DNA of 64,000 bases from Novosphingobium sp. (lineage in GTDB: Bacteria > Pseudomonadota > Alphaproteobacteria > Sphingomonadales > Sphingomonadaceae), in the NCBI GenBank assembly GCA_026400375.1, contig JAPLPG010000239.1:1-64000 (forward strand). The letters run 5' to 3'. Within the stretch, counting starts at the first letter, position 1. The number at the start of each line of letters is the position of its first letter. The position numbers were made by a program, and so were the translations under genes. The notes under the pieces are model-generated. The model had not been told where the DNA came from and searched no databases. It was given only the letters and a program-made list of their open reading frames with translations. Positions 9,948 to 20,457 of the stretch are shown here, in pieces.

Positions 9948-10826
9948 ATGTCCGATTTCTCCATCCCCGGCTTCGACCTGAAAGCCTTCGTCGCGGCCAC
10001 GCTGGCCGAAGATCTGGGCGAAGGCCTGCCCGGCGGCGGGCATGACGTGACCTGCGAAAGCGTGATCCCGGCCGATGCGCGCTTTACCGGGGTGATGGAC
10101 AGCCGCGATGCGATCACCGTCTGCGGGCTGCCGATTGCCGCGGCGTTCTTCCGCGCGCTCGATCCTGACATGACCATCGAAATTCTGGCGGAAGAAGGCG
10201 CGCGCGTGGCGCCCGGCTCGGATCTGATGCGGTTGGAAGGCAATGCCCGCGCCATGCTGACGGCAGAGCGCAGCGCGCTCAACACCGTGCAGCACCTGTC
10301 GGGCGTGGCCACGCTCACCCGGCAATATGTCGATGCCATTGCGGCATTCGGGAGTGCAAGCCACGCCAGACTGCTCGACACGCGCAAGACCATCCCCGGC
10401 CTTCGTCACCTGGAAAAGTACGCGGTGCGCACCGGCGGCGGCATGAACCACCGCATGGGCCTGTGGGATGCCGCGATGATCAAGGACAACCACGTGCTTG
10501 TCGCAGGTGGCGTGGCCGAGGCGGTGCGCCGCGCACTGTCGGCAGGCGTCAGGGACGTGATCTGCGAAGTGGACCATATCGAACAGATCGAACCCGCGCT
10601 GGCCGCAGGGGCCACGCGCCTGCTGCTCGACAACATGGGGCCTGATCTGCTGCGCCAGGCCGTGGCGCTCGTCGCCGGCCGCGTGCCGTGCGAGGCTTCG
10701 GGCGGCGTCAGGCTCGATACCATCGGTGCCATCGCGGCTTCGGGCGTGGAGTATGTTTCGGTCGGCCGCCTCACGCAAAGCGCGCCTGCGGCCGATATCG
10801 GGCTCGACTTCACGCCGCTGGGCTGA
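9948..10826 (+). CDS. nadC: Nicotinate-nucleotide diphosphorylase (carboxylating)
   Basis: ERSALNTVQHLSGVATLTRQYVDAI, LLDTRKTIPGLRHLEKYAVRTGGGMNHRMGLWDAAMIKDNH. Confidence 0.96.
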   Translation: MSDFSIPGFDLKAFVAATLAEDLGEGLPGGGHDVTCESVIPADARFTGVMDSRDAITVCGLPIAAAFFRALDPDMTIEILAEEGARVAPGSDLMRLEGNARAMLTAERSALNTVQHLSGVATLTRQYVDAIAAFGSASHARLLDTRKTIPGLRHLEKYAVRTGGGMNHRMGLWDAAMIKDNHVLVAGGVAEAVRRALSAGVRDVICEVDHIEQIEPALAAGATRLLLDNMGPDLLRQAVALVAGRVPCEASGGVRLDTIGAIAASGVEYVSVGRLTQSAPAADIGLDFTPLG

Positions 10827-10838
10827 AAGAACGGGCCG

Positions 10839-11240
10839 ATGACAGTCACACGCCCCACCATCGTCCGCCTGTTCGAAGGCGGCGTCATTCTCAGCCAGCT
10901 GCTGCGCATCGTCAACGTGGCCGCCCACGTCGGCCCGATGGCCACGGCGCTGCAGGCACCGCCCCTGCAGATCATGATCGGGCCGGTTGCCAATGCGATG
11001 ATCGCCATCGGCCTTGCCCTGGTGATCGCGCGCGGGCGCATGGCCATGGCGCGCTGGTGCCTTTCGGTGGTCGTGGCGCGCGATGTGGTGGGCCTGGCGG
11101 GCATTCCGGTGGTCGCCACGATGATTGGCATACCCTTTGCCATCGTTTCGGCCATCGCCATCGTGCTGATGCTGGCGGCAGGCGTGCTGATGTGGCTGCC
11201 CGCCTTCACCGCCTGGCTGGCCGCGCGCAAGGAAGGCTGA
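10839..11240 (+). CDS. Hypothetical membrane protein
   Basis: ORF between nadC and RNase T2 with about 4 hydrophobic segments. Confidence 0.6.
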   Translation: MTVTRPTIVRLFEGGVILSQLLRIVNVAAHVGPMATALQAPPLQIMIGPVANAMIAIGLALVIARGRMAMARWCLSVVVARDVVGLAGIPVVATMIGIPFAIVSAIAIVLMLAAGVLMWLPAFTAWLAARKEG

Positions 11241-11243
11241 CCG

Positions 11244-11942
11244 ATGCGCAGCGCTTTCATCCCGCTGCTGATCGCCCTGACCACGCCGGCCGCCGCACAG
11301 GGCTGGCAGTGCCAGGTTCCGCCCCAGCTGACCGTGCCGCCCCTGCCCGAACCGGACGAACCCGCCCGCGCCGCGCCGATCACCGGCTATACCCTGGCCA
11401 CCAGCTGGTCGCCCGAATTCTGCCGCACGCGCAAGGTCGATCCGCGCCATGCCACGCAATGTTCGGGCCGGCAGGGGCGCTTCGGCTTTGTTCTCCACGG
11501 TCTGTGGCCAGACGGCAGGAACGGCCAGTATCCGCAATATTGCCCCTCGCGCCGCCTGCCCGATGCCCAGACCCTGCGCCGCAACTTCTGCACCACGCCT
11601 TCGGCCGATCTGATGATGCACGAATGGGCCCGGCACGGCACCTGCATGAGCGCGGACCCGGCCGCCTATTTCGACAAGGGCCGCGCCCTGTTCCAGACCG
11701 TGCAGTTCCCCGACATGGCCCGCCTTTCGCGCACCGAAGGGCTGGACGCGGGCAAGGTCCGCCAGGCCATGGCGCTGGCCAACCCGCGCTTGCGGCCAGA
11801 CATGTTCCGCCTGCTGCTCGGCCGCGATGGCTGGCTGCGCGAAATCCATGTCTGCTATTCGCGCGCCTTCAAGCCGATGCGCTGCCCCATCGGCAGCGGC
11901 CCGCCCGATACGGTGCCGGTGAAGATCTGGCGCTCGTTCTAG
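11244..11942 (+). CDS. Ribonuclease T2 family protein
   Basis: GFVLHGLWPDGRNGQYPQYC and MHEWARHGTCM (CAS-1 and CAS-2 motifs). Confidence 0.92.
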   Translation: MRSAFIPLLIALTTPAAAQGWQCQVPPQLTVPPLPEPDEPARAAPITGYTLATSWSPEFCRTRKVDPRHATQCSGRQGRFGFVLHGLWPDGRNGQYPQYCPSRRLPDAQTLRRNFCTTPSADLMMHEWARHGTCMSADPAAYFDKGRALFQTVQFPDMARLSRTEGLDAGKVRQAMALANPRLRPDMFRLLLGRDGWLREIHVCYSRAFKPMRCPIGSGPPDTVPVKIWRSF

Positions 11943-11997
11943 GCCCACGCACCGTTCACAACGCGGCCCGCCCATACGGCCGCTCTCACCCCCGTCT

Positions 11998-12090
11998 CGT
12001 CATCCCGGGCTTGACCCGGGATCCCGCTTCCTTCCTGGCCAAAGCTGAAACCGCAACATAGCGAGGCCCCGGGTCAAGCCCTGGGCGACG
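11998..12090. repeat. Intergenic inverted repeat (CCCGGGCTTGACCCGGGATC family)
   Basis: CGTCATCCCGGGCTTGACCCGGGATCCC paired with GGCCCCGGGTCAAGCCCTGGGCGACG. Confidence 0.8.
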
Positions 12091-12160
12091 AAAGAAGAAG
12101 GAGGAGTCTCGCCCTCCAAAACCCGTTCAGGCCGAGAAGTCTTGTAGCGGGATTGTGGGC

Positions 12161-12616
12161 TTACCGCCGTTCGCGAAAGAACCCTCGCAGCAGTTCCGCC
12201 GCCTCCGCCTCGCCCATGCCGGAATAGACCTCGGGCCGGTGCAGGCAGGTAGGCTGGTCGAACACGCAAGCCCCGTGCTCCACCGCGCCGCCCTTGGGAT
12301 CGCTCGCCGCGTAATAGACCCGCGCGATGCGGGCATGGACGATGGCCCCTGCACACATCGCACACGGCTCAAGGCTCACCCACAAGTCGCAGCCCTCAAG
12401 CCGCTCCCGCCCCAGCGCAGCGGCAGCAGCACGAATCGCCAGCACTTCGGCATGGGCGGTCGGGTCGCACATGGCTCTGGGCTGGTTATGGGCGGCAGCA
12501 ATCACCTTGCCGTCGCGCACCACCACCGCGCCAATCGGCACTTCACCCGAATCTGCCGCACGCCGGGCTTGCTGGAGCGCCATGCGCATGGGATCGGGCA
12601 GAGGCCAGCGGGTCAT
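12161..12616 (-). CDS. tadA: tRNA-specific adenosine-34 deaminase
   Basis: DPTAHAEVLAIRAAA and SLEPCAMCAGAIVHARI zinc deaminase motifs. Confidence 0.92.
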   Translation of the reverse strand: MTRWPLPDPMRMALQQARRAADSGEVPIGAVVVRDGKVIAAAHNQPRAMCDPTAHAEVLAIRAAAAALGRERLEGCDLWVSLEPCAMCAGAIVHARIARVYYAASDPKGGAVEHGACVFDQPTCLHRPEVYSGMGEAEAAELLRGFFRERR

Positions 12617-12736
12617 GCCGCGGGGTATAAGGACCCCCGTGTCGCTTTCAACTTCCGAATCCTTGACTTCGCCGGTTGAATCGATAAGAGCCGCGCCTTC
12701 CTGATAGCGTTTATCGAACACAAGCGAGTTTTAGCC

Positions 12737-13021
12737 ATGTCGCGTATCTGCGAACTGACCGGTAAGGGCCGCCAAGTCGGTCACAACGTAAGCCACGCCA
12801 ACAACAAGACCAAGCGTCTGTTCCTGCCCAACCTGCAGAACGTCACGCTGATGAGCGAGAAGCTGGATCGCAGCTTCAAGTTCCGCGTTTCGACGCATGG
12901 TCTGCGTTCGGTGGAGCACAACGGTGGTCTCGACAACTGGCTGCTCAAGCAGGCCGACACCAAGCTGTCGTCGCGCGCCCTCAAGGTGAAGCGCGATCTG
13001 GTCAAGGCGAACGCCGCCTAA
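12737..13021 (+). CDS. rpmB: 50S ribosomal protein L28
   Basis: [36 protein letters not shown]. Confidence 0.97.
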   Translation: MSRICELTGKGRQVGHNVSHANNKTKRLFLPNLQNVTLMSEKLDRSFKFRVSTHGLRSVEHNGGLDNWLLKQADTKLSSRALKVKRDLVKANAA

Positions 13022-13048
13022 CCTTCTGCCGCAAGGGACGCAGCACCA

Positions 13049-13081
13049 GGGCCCCCTTCCCATGTGGAACGGGGGCCTTTG
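13049..13081 (+). terminator. Rho-independent terminator after rpmB
   Basis: GGCCCCCTTCC-CATGT-GGAACGGGGGCC followed by TTTGT. Confidence 0.75.
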
Positions 13082-13131
13082 TCGTGCGCGATTGACACGC
13101 CGACATTAAGCCCGGAACCCCGAAGAAGGCG

Positions 13132-14160
13132 TCAGCGCCCCAGCCGGGCCGGATCGAATCGCAGTTGCAGCAGGCGGGTTTCCTGAAACGCCGAATCGTT
13201 GGCATCGCTGATCAGCCACAGCGCCAGGTCATGGTCCTCCGCGCTACGCACCAGGGCCATGCCTTCCCAGTTTTCGCGGATCGAACGGCCATCGAGCCGC
13301 GCCAGCTCTTGCGTGGGCAGGGGGTGCTGCGGGCGCAACGCGGCAAGATCTGCCAGCATGATCCGCGCTTCGAAGTGCGGGGGAAACAGCACCAGGCGGC
13401 GCACCAGGATCAGCACGCGTCCATCGGGCAGGGTGGCCGCATCCACCGGATCGAAGCCGGGCGGAATGGCCAACGTGAACTTTCGCGCCCTCGATTCGCC
13501 GGGATGTCCGGCAAAGATCAGGCCGAGGTGCAGATTGCCTTCGCCGCCATCGCAGGTTTCGCACAGCGTGATCCAGCGCCCGTCGTTCAGCCGCGCCATC
13601 GCTTCGGGGCCGCCGTTGCGCGGCCAGTTGTGCATTGCCCCTACTTTCACGACATGCGCCAGCGCCGGCGCCGTGCGGATGCCGGCCGTGCCGCCAAAGT
13701 CGACGCGGGCCAGTTCGTTCCAGTATTCCAGGCCCAGCCATAACGCGCCAGTTGCAGGGTCCCGCACCGCCGATTCGATATCAAAGCCGAAGTCGAGACG
13801 TTTCATGCCCTTGCGGCGCTTGCCGATCATCCGGGGTATCGCAGCCGGCTGCCATCCCGTGCGGACCGGCAGATCGATCATCAATGAACGGTTGCGATCG
13901 CTGATCGCGCGCAAGGCCGCGCCTTCGGCCTCCGGCACCAACGCCGAAAATCCCCCGAACCGGCGGTCGGCACCGGTCAGCCGCCATATCCCGGCAAGGG
14001 CAAAGGGTCCCAGGGCCTGCCGCTCGGCAAGGGTCGCCGCAGGAGCGAGGTCGTCGATCCGCATCCGGTTGTCATGACGCCGTGGGTCCACACGCGGCGC
14101 GGCCCAGGTCAGCCAGACGAGCGGCAGAAGCAGGAGGGCAAGGACGGTCCGTTGGCGCAC
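13132..14160 (-). CDS. Esterase-like activity of phytase family protein
   Basis: Signal peptide, GGFSALVPEAEGAALRAISDRN, RENWEGMALV...DLALWLISDAND. Confidence 0.75.
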   Translation of the reverse strand: MRQRTVLALLLLPLVWLTWAAPRVDPRRHDNRMRIDDLAPAATLAERQALGPFALAGIWRLTGADRRFGGFSALVPEAEGAALRAISDRNRSLMIDLPVRTGWQPAAIPRMIGKRRKGMKRLDFGFDIESAVRDPATGALWLGLEYWNELARVDFGGTAGIRTAPALAHVVKVGAMHNWPRNGGPEAMARLNDGRWITLCETCDGGEGNLHLGLIFAGHPGESRARKFTLAIPPGFDPVDAATLPDGRVLILVRRLVLFPPHFEARIMLADLAALRPQHPLPTQELARLDGRSIRENWEGMALVRSAEDHDLALWLISDANDSAFQETRLLQLRFDPARLGR

Positions 14161-14238
14161 GGCGCTGCGTTGGCAGATTGCTCTTGACGGTCAACCGCCA
14201 ATGCCGCGCTGCAGCAAAAAGAGTTCAGGCCCAGGCCT

Positions 14239-14754
14239 TCACGCCGGCCGGAACTTCAAAGCCAGCCCATTGATGCAATAGCGCAGCCCGGTGGGAGCGG
14301 GGCCATCGTCGAACACATGGCCGAGGTGCCCGCCGCACTGGTTGCAGTGCACTTCGGTGCGGGTCATGCCCAGCGACCGGTCGGTGGTGGTGCCCACAAC
14401 GCGCGGCAGGGGCTTCCAGAAGCTGGGCCAGCCGGTGCCACTGTCGAACTTGGTCGAAGACGCGAACAGCGCCGTGCCATCGGCCGCGCAAGTGAACACG
14501 CCGTTGCGCTTTTCCTTGTTCAGCGGCGACGTGAACGGCCGCTCTGTGCCTTCCTCGCGCAGGATGCGGAACTGGTCGGGCGTCAGCACCCGGCGCCATT
14601 CCGCTTCGGTCTTCGTGATCGGGAAAGTGCCCTTGGCTGCGGGCTTGGCGCTGCAGGCCGAAGCCAGCGGCATCATTGCGCCCGCTCCCAGCAGGGCGAT
14701 GAAGCGGCGACGATCCTGCGCGAATCGGCTTAACGGGGCAAATCGGTTCATCAT
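14239..14754 (-). CDS. msrB: Peptide-methionine (R)-S-oxide reductase, exported
   Basis: KFDSGTGWPSFWKPL, EVHCNQCGGHLGHVFDDGP...RYCINGLALKF; N-terminal Tat/lipoprotein-like leader. Confidence 0.93.
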   Translation of the reverse strand: MMNRFAPLSRFAQDRRRFIALLGAGAMMPLASACSAKPAAKGTFPITKTEAEWRRVLTPDQFRILREEGTERPFTSPLNKEKRNGVFTCAADGTALFASSTKFDSGTGWPSFWKPLPRVVGTTTDRSLGMTRTEVHCNQCGGHLGHVFDDGPAPTGLRYCINGLALKFRPA

Positions 14755-14908
14755 AAACCTCGGGTGTCCTGCTGATAGGCCGGGAGGCGAAACCTCGGGG
14801 GGGCGGTGGCCCACCAGCAGGACTCGGGCAAGCATAGCCCGTCCTGCTCCGGCAATCGTGACGCACGTCATAGCAAAGCGACCTGTCTGCCAGATTACCG
14901 CGCAACCC

Positions 14909-16258
14909 CTATCGTTTTTCGAGCACGACCTCCAGCTTGCGGAAGCCGTGCACGAAGTTCGCGCGCACGCGCTCCACCGCTCCGGCCTCCTCTCCGGCAA
15001 CGCGCACGCGCATCCGCCGTTCGTGCATTTCTTCCAGCAGAAGGCGCAATTGCAGTTCGGCCAGCCGCGCGCCCACGCACCGGTGCACGCCATAGCCGAA
15101 CGACAGGTGCCGCCGCGCGTTGGGCCGATCGACGATCAGCTTGTCCGGGTTTTCGAACACCGTCTCGTCGCGATTGGCCGAAAGATACCACAGCACCAGC
15201 TTGTCGCCCGCCTTGATCGCCTGCCCGAACAGGTCGGCATCGGCCGTCGCGGTGCGGCGCATGTGCGCCAGCGGCGTGACGAAGCGCAGGCATTCCTGCA
15301 CCGCGTTGGGGATCAGCGCCGGGTCCCGCTCCAGCAGGTCGCGCTGGTCGGGGAACTGGTCGAGCGCGTGGACGATGCCCGACATGGTGTTGCGCGTGGT
15401 ATCGTTGCCGCCCACGATAAGCAGCACCAGATTGCCCATGAATTCCTGCGGGCTCATATGGTTCATGGCCTCGGAATGGATCATCATCGAGATCAGGTCG
15501 CCGGTCGGCTCGGACCGCATCCGCTCGCCCCACAGCCGCTGGAAATAGTGCGCCATCTCGCCCAGGAAGCCAAAGCGCATGTCCGAAAGCTCGCGCGCCA
15601 GCACCAGCTCGACATCGCCCGCCCAGTCCGACCAGAACGTCAGCAGCCGCCGGTCGGCCCAGGGAAAGCCGAACAGCAGCGCCAGCATGCCGGTGGTCAG
15701 TTCGATCGAGACCTTGTCCACCCAGTCGAACTTTTCGCCCCACGGCAGCGAATCGAGCACATCGCCGGTGCGGCGGCGGATTTCCGCCTCCATCGCGGTC
15801 ATCTTGGCAGGCGTGAAGGCAGGCGCCACGGTGCGGCGCTGGCCGGTGTGTTCGGGCCGGTCCATCGCGATGAACATCGGCAGCTGCCGTTCGGCCAGCA
15901 GCGCCGGATCGGTATCGGCCGGCGGATCGCCGATGGTGATGCCGCCATGCTTCCACGATGACGAGAACAGCTCGGGCAGCGCCTCCACGTGGCTGATCGC
16001 CTTGTGGTTCACCACGTTCCAGTACGCGCCATAGGGCGATTCGGGCACGAAGTTGACCGGCGCCTGTTCGCGCATCTGCGCAAAGATCGGCTGCCAGCGA
16101 TCCTCGACATAGATGTCCGACCGGCTGACGTCCCACGGATGCGTGTGGGCCGGCGCAGCTTGCGGATTGTCACGCAACCAGGCGGAGAAAGCCTCGATCG
16201 CGGTGGGCGCGCTGCGATAGGTGAACTGCGGCGCTTCGGGGGCAAGCTGCGTGGCCAT
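14909..16258 (-). CDS. Cytochrome P450
   Basis: LLIVGGNDTTRNTMSG I-helix and HLSFGYGVHRCVGARLAELQL heme-binding loop. Confidence 0.95.
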   Translation of the reverse strand: MATQLAPEAPQFTYRSAPTAIEAFSAWLRDNPQAAPAHTHPWDVSRSDIYVEDRWQPIFAQMREQAPVNFVPESPYGAYWNVVNHKAISHVEALPELFSSSWKHGGITIGDPPADTDPALLAERQLPMFIAMDRPEHTGQRRTVAPAFTPAKMTAMEAEIRRRTGDVLDSLPWGEKFDWVDKVSIELTTGMLALLFGFPWADRRLLTFWSDWAGDVELVLARELSDMRFGFLGEMAHYFQRLWGERMRSEPTGDLISMMIHSEAMNHMSPQEFMGNLVLLIVGGNDTTRNTMSGIVHALDQFPDQRDLLERDPALIPNAVQECLRFVTPLAHMRRTATADADLFGQAIKAGDKLVLWYLSANRDETVFENPDKLIVDRPNARRHLSFGYGVHRCVGARLAELQLRLLLEEMHERRMRVRVAGEEAGAVERVRANFVHGFRKLEVVLEKR

Positions 16259-16335
16259 GGTCATCCTCTCTCACGGGCCGCGGCTTTGCGCACGGTCCCT
16301 TTCACAATGACAAGCTGCCACAACCTACACCAATG

Positions 16336-17565
16336 TCAATAAGCCTTTGCACGTTTGAAGACGCGCGCCCACACGCTCTTGCTCCCGGTTGCCGGGCCGG
16401 ACTTCATCACCGTGCGCCGGAACAGCTGCGCGCCCGATCGCACGATCACGATCACCCACAGCATCTGCCAGCCCAGCGCCGCAACGTGCGGCCACACTTG
16501 CGGATACTGCGCCGCCCGCGCCAGCATCGCATAGGGCGAACTCACCGGGAAACCGATGGACAGCCATTCGACCCAGGTGCCGGGCATCGACAGCGCGTAG
16601 CTGGAAAAGAAGAACACCATCAGCTGGAACATCGATACCGGCATCGACAGCGTCTGCACCTCGCGCACGGTCGTGGCCATGCCGCCGATCGACAGGAACA
16701 GCGATCCCATCAGCAGATAGGCCATCGTGAAATAGACAAAGCCCAGCGTCAGGAACAGCGGCCAGCCCACTGCCGGGACAGACATCGCCGGCAGGCTCCG
16801 GCCCCCGGCGAGCACGATGGCACCGCCCACGCCGCCCCACACCGCAATGCCGACCAGGCTGACGGCCAGCATCGCAAACAGCTTGCCCATGAACATCGCG
16901 TCCATCGGAATCGCGGCGGCCAGCACCTCGATGATCTTGTTGGCCTTCTCCTCGACGAGGTTGGACAGCACCATCCCCGCCAGCAGCATGGTCAGCAGGA
17001 ACAGCACCACCTGCGATCCTTGCGCGGTGAATATCTGCCCGGTCTTCACCTTGGCCACCGACGTGGCCACTTCGGCCACCGCAACATCGGGATATGCGGT
17101 CGGCGTGGCCGACCGCGCCCGCGCGGCAAGGTTCGATACGATCCCCACCCACTGCCGCGCCCGTTCGCGCGGGGCGGTCATCAGCGGGGCCTCCAGCGTG
17201 CCGCTGACCACGGCAGACACCGGCGTATCGCCATTGGCCAGCGCCGCCCGGGCATCGATCGCCGCGCCCGGCGTCGCGCCTTTCAGCACCACCATTTCGG
17301 GGATCATCCCCGGCACCCGCCCGTCCAGCTCCTCGCGCGCGGCCAGCATCGCCTGCGTATCGCCCGCGCTCATCGCAAGGCCGATGGTCGGCCGGTCGAC
17401 ATTCTCCTGCACCCGGCCGCCGATGCTGCCCGCAAGGCCTCCGACCAGCACCGGAAACACCGGCCCGATCAGAAAGAAGATGAACGTCTTGGAAAAGACC
17501 ACCGCCACGAAATCGCGCCGCGCGATCACCAGCATGGCGCGCAACTTGTCGCCGAACGTGCTCAT
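16336..17565 (-). CDS. ABC transporter permease (NatB/YhaP-like)
   Basis: Multi-TM ABC-2 permease; overlaps the ATPase gene. Confidence 0.85.
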   Translation of the reverse strand: MSTFGDKLRAMLVIARRDFVAVVFSKTFIFFLIGPVFPVLVGGLAGSIGGRVQENVDRPTIGLAMSAGDTQAMLAAREELDGRVPGMIPEMVVLKGATPGAAIDARAALANGDTPVSAVVSGTLEAPLMTAPRERARQWVGIVSNLAARARSATPTAYPDVAVAEVATSVAKVKTGQIFTAQGSQVVLFLLTMLLAGMVLSNLVEEKANKIIEVLAAAIPMDAMFMGKLFAMLAVSLVGIAVWGGVGGAIVLAGGRSLPAMSVPAVGWPLFLTLGFVYFTMAYLLMGSLFLSIGGMATTVREVQTLSMPVSMFQLMVFFFSSYALSMPGTWVEWLSIGFPVSSPYAMLARAAQYPQVWPHVAALGWQMLWVIVIVRSGAQLFRRTVMKSGPATGSKSVWARVFKRAKAY

Positions 17566-18551
17566 TTCGCCTCTCCCGGGCTTTCCTCAAGCGCTCTTGC
17601 GGCGGCCTCTCCGGCAATCGCCACGAAGGCATCGTGCAGGCCCGCACGCTCGATCGACAAGCTCAATATCCCGGCATCGCCCTCGATCAGCGCGCGCAAC
17701 AGCGGCTCCACTCCGGTTTCAGGCAAGGTGAAATACCAGAACGCCCCCTCGTGCCGCGCATCAGCGGGCAGCGCTGCGCGCCACACGCCATCCTGCGCGC
17801 GCGTTTCCAGCCGCACTTGCGGGCGCAGCTGGTCGCGCGCCAGATCGACGGGGCCGGCGAAAGGCACCTTGCCGCCGGCGATGATGGCGATCTGGTCGCA
17901 CAACCGCTCGGCATGGGCGATCACGTGGGTGGAAAAGATCACCGTGGTGCCGCGCGCCGCCAGATCGCGGATCATCCGCTCCAGCTTGCCCTGGTTCAGC
18001 GCGTCGAGGCCGGAGAACGGCTCGTCCAGCACCACCAGATCGGGTTCGTGGACCAGCGTGCCCAGCAACTGCACGGTCTGCGCCATGCCCTTGGACATCT
18101 GCCGGATCTGCCGCTCGGCGGCATAGCCAAGGCCGTGCGCCTCCAGCATCTCCCGCCCCTTTCGCCGCCCTTCCTTCAGCGGCATCCCGCGCAGCGCGGC
18201 CAGAAATCCGATCGCCTCATAGGCCTTCATCGCCGGATAGAGCCCGCGCTCTTCGGGCAGGTAGCCGATGCGCCGGGCCACGTCGGTCGGCCGCTCTGCC
18301 CCCAGCACGCGGCGATAGCCCTGGTCCGGATCGATGATGCCCAGCAGCATCCGCAGCGTGGTGGTCTTGCCCGCCCCGTTCGGCCCCAGAATGCCATAGA
18401 TCGCGCCCTTGGGCACGGCGATGTCCACGCCATCGACAGCGGTAAAGCCATCGAACCGCTTTACCAGCCCCCGCGCTTCTATGGCGAGTTCCACGCCGCC
18501 TGCGTCAACCGCATTGCCCGACACAGGCCAATCCCCTAGCTCGATCTTCAT
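17562..18551 (-). CDS. ABC transporter ATP-binding protein (NatA-like)
   Basis: GILGPNGAGKTTTLRMLLG, LVVLDEPFSGLDALN. Confidence 0.92.
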   Translation of the reverse strand: MKIELGDWPVSGNAVDAGGVELAIEARGLVKRFDGFTAVDGVDIAVPKGAIYGILGPNGAGKTTTLRMLLGIIDPDQGYRRVLGAERPTDVARRIGYLPEERGLYPAMKAYEAIGFLAALRGMPLKEGRRKGREMLEAHGLGYAAERQIRQMSKGMAQTVQLLGTLVHEPDLVVLDEPFSGLDALNQGKLERMIRDLAARGTTVIFSTHVIAHAERLCDQIAIIAGGKVPFAGPVDLARDQLRPQVRLETRAQDGVWRAALPADARHEGAFWYFTLPETGVEPLLRALIEGDAGILSLSIERAGLHDAFVAIAGEAAARALEESPGEAK

Positions 18552-18596
18552 GGATCATCGCCTAGCGATAGGCGATGAACGAGCGAGGCAGCAAGT

Positions 18597-19694
18597 TTGG
18601 TTAACGCAGGCGTTACGAATCTAGAGGATCGGCTGAAGGCGCAAGCCGCAGCGCTGGGCTTTGCCGCCTGTGGCATCGCGCCTGCCACCGATGATCCGGT
18701 GCGCGCGCAGCGGCTCGAACAGTGGCTGGGCGATCAGCACCACGGCACGATGGAATGGATGGAAACCCGCCTCCACCATCGGCGCGGCCCGCAATCGCTG
18801 TGGCCGCAGGCGCAAAGCGTGATCGCGCTGGGCATGAGTTACGCCCCCGCCGCCGATCCGCGCACGCTGGAGGCCCACCCCGATCGCGCGCGCATTTCGG
18901 TCTATGCGCAAGGGTCGGATTATCACGATGTGGTAAAGCGCAACCTGAAGGCGCTCGCCCGCTGGATCGTGGCCGACCAGCCGGGCGCCGAAGTGAAGGT
19001 CTTTGTCGATACGGCCCCGGTCATGGAAAAGCCGCTGGGCGAACTGGCCGGAATCGGCTGGCAGGGCAAGCACACCAACCTGGTCAGCCGCACACATGGC
19101 TCCTGGCTGTTCCTTGGCGCAATCTACACCACGCTTGAGCTTGCGCCTGACGCACCCCATGCCGACCGCTGCGGCTCGTGCACCGCCTGCCAGGTGGCCT
19201 GCCCAACCGACGCCTTCCCCGCGCCCTACCGGCTCGATGCGCGGCGCTGCATCTCGTACCTGACGATCGAACACAAGGGCCCGATCCCGCACGAATTCCG
19301 CGCCGCGCTGGGCAACCGCATCTATGGCTGCGACGATTGCCTGGCCGCCTGCCCGTGGAACAGCTTTGCTGCCGCCGCGCAGGCCAATCGCGCCTTTCTG
19401 CCCCGTGCCGAGCTTTCCGCGCCAAGGCTGGCCGAATTGCTGGCGCTTGACGATGCCACCTTCCGGCAGGTGTTCAGCGGTTCGCCGATCAAGCGCATCG
19501 GCCGCAATCGCTGGGTGCGCAACTGCCTCTATGCCGCAGGCAACAGCGGCGATCCGGCGCTGCTCGCGCCGGTCGAAGCGCTTCTGGCCGACCCCGATCC
19601 GGTGGTGGCCGAAGCCGCCGCATGGGCGGCCGAGCGGCTGCGCGGCGCAGTTGCCCGCAACCCCGCTTGCCCCGCCGCCGCCGCCGCGCCATGA
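18597..19694 (+). CDS. queG: Epoxyqueuosine reductase
   Basis: [16 protein letters not shown] and [11 protein letters not shown] ferredoxin motifs; [14 protein letters not shown]. Confidence 0.94.
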   Translation: MVNAGVTNLEDRLKAQAAALGFAACGIAPATDDPVRAQRLEQWLGDQHHGTMEWMETRLHHRRGPQSLWPQAQSVIALGMSYAPAADPRTLEAHPDRARISVYAQGSDYHDVVKRNLKALARWIVADQPGAEVKVFVDTAPVMEKPLGELAGIGWQGKHTNLVSRTHGSWLFLGAIYTTLELAPDAPHADRCGSCTACQVACPTDAFPAPYRLDARRCISYLTIEHKGPIPHEFRAALGNRIYGCDDCLAACPWNSFAAAAQANRAFLPRAELSAPRLAELLALDDATFRQVFSGSPIKRIGRNRWVRNCLYAAGNSGDPALLAPVEALLADPDPVVAEAAAWAAERLRGAVARNPACPAAAAAP

Positions 19695-20434
19695 CAGGCG
19701 GCATGACCGCCGTTCAACGCTTCACCCTGCCCTCCGGCCTGCAAATGGCCTACCGCCATCTTCCCGGCAGCGGCCCGACCATAGTGTTCCTGCCCGGCTA
19801 CATGTCGGACATGGCAGGCAGCAAGGCGCAGGCGGTCATGGCCTGGGCAGAGCAACGCGGCCGCGCCTGCCTGCTGCTCGACTATACCGGCTGCGGCATG
19901 AGCGATGGGGATTTCGCCGATGGCCGCCTGTCCGCATGGCGCGACGATGTGGTCGCGCTGATCGATCACCTTGGCATCGAAGCGGTGCAGCTTGTCGGCT
20001 CCAGCATGGGCGGCTGGCTGATGCTGCTGATCGCGGAAGAACTTGGCACCCGTGTCACCGCGCTTGTCGGCATCGCGCCCGCGCCCGATTTCACCGAATG
20101 GGGCCTGTCCCAATCGCAGCGCATCGCCCTGGCTGCCGGGCGCACGATCTTCGAAGACAATCCTTACGGCCCCGAACCCACGCCGACACATGCCGGGTTC
20201 TTCTCCGATGCCGAACGCCATCGCCAGCTTGGCGGGGACATCGCGTTCGATGGCCCGGTGCGGCTGCTGCACGGGCAGGCCGATGCCGATGTGCCGTGGG
20301 ACGTGTCGCTGCGCCTGTCGCGGGCCCTGCGTTCATCCGATGTGCAGGTCCATCTGATCAAGGACGGCGATCACCGGCTCTCGCGCCCCGCCGACATTGC
20401 CCTGCTGCTGCGCGAACTGGCCAATCTCGGTTAA
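19691..20434 (+). CDS. Alpha/beta hydrolase
   Basis: [27 protein letters not shown]; overlaps queG stop by 4 nt. Confidence 0.88.
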   Translation: MTGGMTAVQRFTLPSGLQMAYRHLPGSGPTIVFLPGYMSDMAGSKAQAVMAWAEQRGRACLLLDYTGCGMSDGDFADGRLSAWRDDVVALIDHLGIEAVQLVGSSMGGWLMLLIAEELGTRVTALVGIAPAPDFTEWGLSQSQRIALAAGRTIFEDNPYGPEPTPTHAGFFSDAERHRQLGGDIAFDGPVRLLHGQADADVPWDVSLRLSRALRSSDVQVHLIKDGDHRLSRPADIALLLRELANLG

Positions 20435-20457
20435 ACGCCTTGAAGGATAAACCGCCA

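Noticed and set aside
9546-11975. 809-aa minus-strand ORF spanning nadC to RNase T2
   Set aside because: Antisense to three well-supported genes and passes through two intergenic repeats.
19324-20457. N-terminal extension of the TPR protein ORF through queG/hydrolase
   Set aside because: Out-of-frame readthrough across two real genes; true start most likely ATG 20458.
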